A stretch of DNA of 5,803 nucleotides, taken from assembly GCA_016462055.1 (NCBI GenBank), contig JAEMTX010000122.1:1-5803 (forward strand). The letters run 5' to 3'. Below the pieces are notes generated by a model that saw only the letters and a list, made by a program, of their open reading frames with translations, had not been told where the DNA came from and did no database searches. The stretch's first letter is position 1; each line of letters starts with the position of its first letter. A program made the translations under genes and the position numbers. Source of the DNA: Acidimicrobiia bacterium (GTDB lineage: Bacteria > Actinomycetota > Acidimicrobiia > Acidimicrobiales > Acidimicrobilacustridaceae). Below, one piece after another: positions 5,531-5,803 of the stretch.

Positions 5531-5537
5531 TTCCTTT
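5531..5537 (-). promoter_or_regulatory. Shine-Dalgarno site that fixes the rpmJ GTG start
   Basis: AAAGGAA on the minus strand lies 8 nt before the GTG at 5522. It follows directly after the last hairpin of the infA-rpmJ gap, leaving only CG between the hairpin and the site. Confidence 0.65.
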
Positions 5538-5539
5538 CG

Positions 5540-5619
5540 CCCGGACTCTGCCGGGAACATCGGAGCGAAGTTGTCGGCCGAAGCCAAACCCCTCCGATGG
5601 GCCTGATCCTTCTGATCAG
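5540..5619 (-). promoter_or_regulatory. Structured infA-rpmJ intergenic leader (candidate)
   Basis: Three inverted repeats lie in a row on the minus strand. First is CTGATC-AGAAG-GATCAG (5619-5603). Second is CATCGGAG (5599-5592) paired with CTCCGATG (5565-5558), a perfect 8-bp stem. It encloses an inner stem TTGGC/GCCGA (5587-5583 with 5578-5574) closed by a TTCG tetraloop. Third is CCCGG/CCGGG (5555-5551 with 5544-5540), 2 nt before the rpmJ ribosome site. Nothing here resembles a good promoter, and there is no T tract for termination. In enterobacteria S4 represses the alpha operon by binding a structured RNA at its head. This gap is in the matching place, but the fold is not one I recognise, so the role is inferred. 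Confidence 0.5.
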
Positions 5620-5646
5620 ACACTCGCTTGTGTTCAGTTGTGGGTG

Positions 5647-5803
5647 TTACTTGTACCGATAGGTGATCCGGCCACGAGTGAGGTCGTAGGGCGTCAGCTC
5701 AACTTGGACGCGATCGCCGGGCAGAATTCGGATGTAATGCATCCGCATTTTCCCAGAGATATGGGCCAAAACTGTGTGGCCGTTTTCGAGTTCGACGCGG
5801 AAC
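5647..5803 (-). CDS. infA: Translation initiation factor IF-1, C-terminal 51 residues (5' end outside window)
   Basis: IF1 binds the A site of the 30S subunit during initiation. The visible part reads FRVELENGHTVLAHISGKMR, then MHYIRILPGDRVQVELTPYD and LTRGRITYRYK before TAA. That is the conserved OB-fold core and C-terminus, including the GDRV and LTPYDLTRGRI segments typical of bacterial IF1. Full-length IF1 has 72-73 residues, so about 21 N-terminal residues lie beyond the right edge; the single base left over at 5803 fits an ATG codon for the Met that usually precedes FRV. In actinobacteria infA heads or immediately precedes the rpmJ-rpsM-rpsK-rpsD-rpoA-rplQ run, as here. Confidence 0.98.
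   Translation of the reverse strand, partial: FRVELENGHTVLAHISGKMRMHYIRILPGDRVQVELTPYDLTRGRITYRYK

Noticed and set aside
5013..5606. A 197-codon plus-strand open frame across rpsM, rpmJ and part of the infA-rpmJ gap
   Set aside because: It is antisense to two certain ribosomal protein genes. It looks superficially protein-like only because it mirrors their biased codons.
5647..5803. Possibility that infA is a broken gene
   Set aside because: The frame is intact up to the window edge and the missing part matches the normal N-terminus length, so this is truncation by the window only.
1..5803. Mobile element, CRISPR, toxin-antitoxin, phage or biosynthetic cluster content
   Set aside because: No direct-repeat arrays, transposase-like motifs, tRNA-like sequences or unusual proteins were seen. 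All protein-coding content is core translation, transcription or cell-wall metabolism in a conserved order.

Overview
The window is a housekeeping block of an actinobacterial chromosome, with every gene on the minus strand. In the direction of transcription (right to left) the order is infA (3' part), rpmJ, rpsM, rpsK, rpsD, rpoA, rplQ, truA, rplM, rpsI, glmM (5' part). This infA-to-rplQ 'alpha operon' followed by truA, then rplM-rpsI, then glmM, is a known actinobacterial arrangement. The protein details agree: S4 is the zinc-free type starting MARYTGP, the alpha subunit starts with a MLVMQRP-type N-terminus, and the base composition is moderately G+C rich. An acidimicrobial or related uncultured actinobacterium is my best guess. 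It rests on overall protein feel and was not checked by a database search.

Layout. 5803-5647 is the C-terminal part of translation initiation factor IF1. A 124-bp gap follows that can fold into several hairpins, then a tightly packed run: rpmJ (GTG start), 3 bp, rpsM, 1-bp overlap, rpsK, 2 bp, rpsD, 73 bp, rpoA, 6 bp, rplQ. truA follows after 26 bp if the longest reading frame is used, but its first ~50 residues look unlike the family. A 133-bp gap separates truA from rplM. It holds a promoter-like sequence and a foldable leader in front of a GTG start. rpsI follows after 17 bp, then a 46-bp gap with a terminator-like hairpin, then glmM, which runs off the left edge.

Function. The genes supply ribosomal parts from both subunits (S13, S11, S4, S9; L36, L17, L13), the RNA polymerase alpha subunit, initiation factor IF1, the tRNA pseudouridine synthase TruA, and the enzyme that makes glucosamine-1-phosphate for peptidoglycan. 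All are growth-rate-linked functions. Close spacing suggests co-transcription and translational coupling within the alpha operon. The longer gaps (before rpmJ, before rpoA, before rplM, before glmM) are where regulatory RNA signals would be expected, and inverted repeats are indeed found there.

I see no mobile element, CRISPR array, tRNA, rRNA or accessory gene, and no sign of a novel protein system. The points worth a second look are the RNA-structure candidates in the gaps, above all those before rplM and rpmJ, and the odd N-terminus of truA. No stretch of more than 300 bases lacks a gene.
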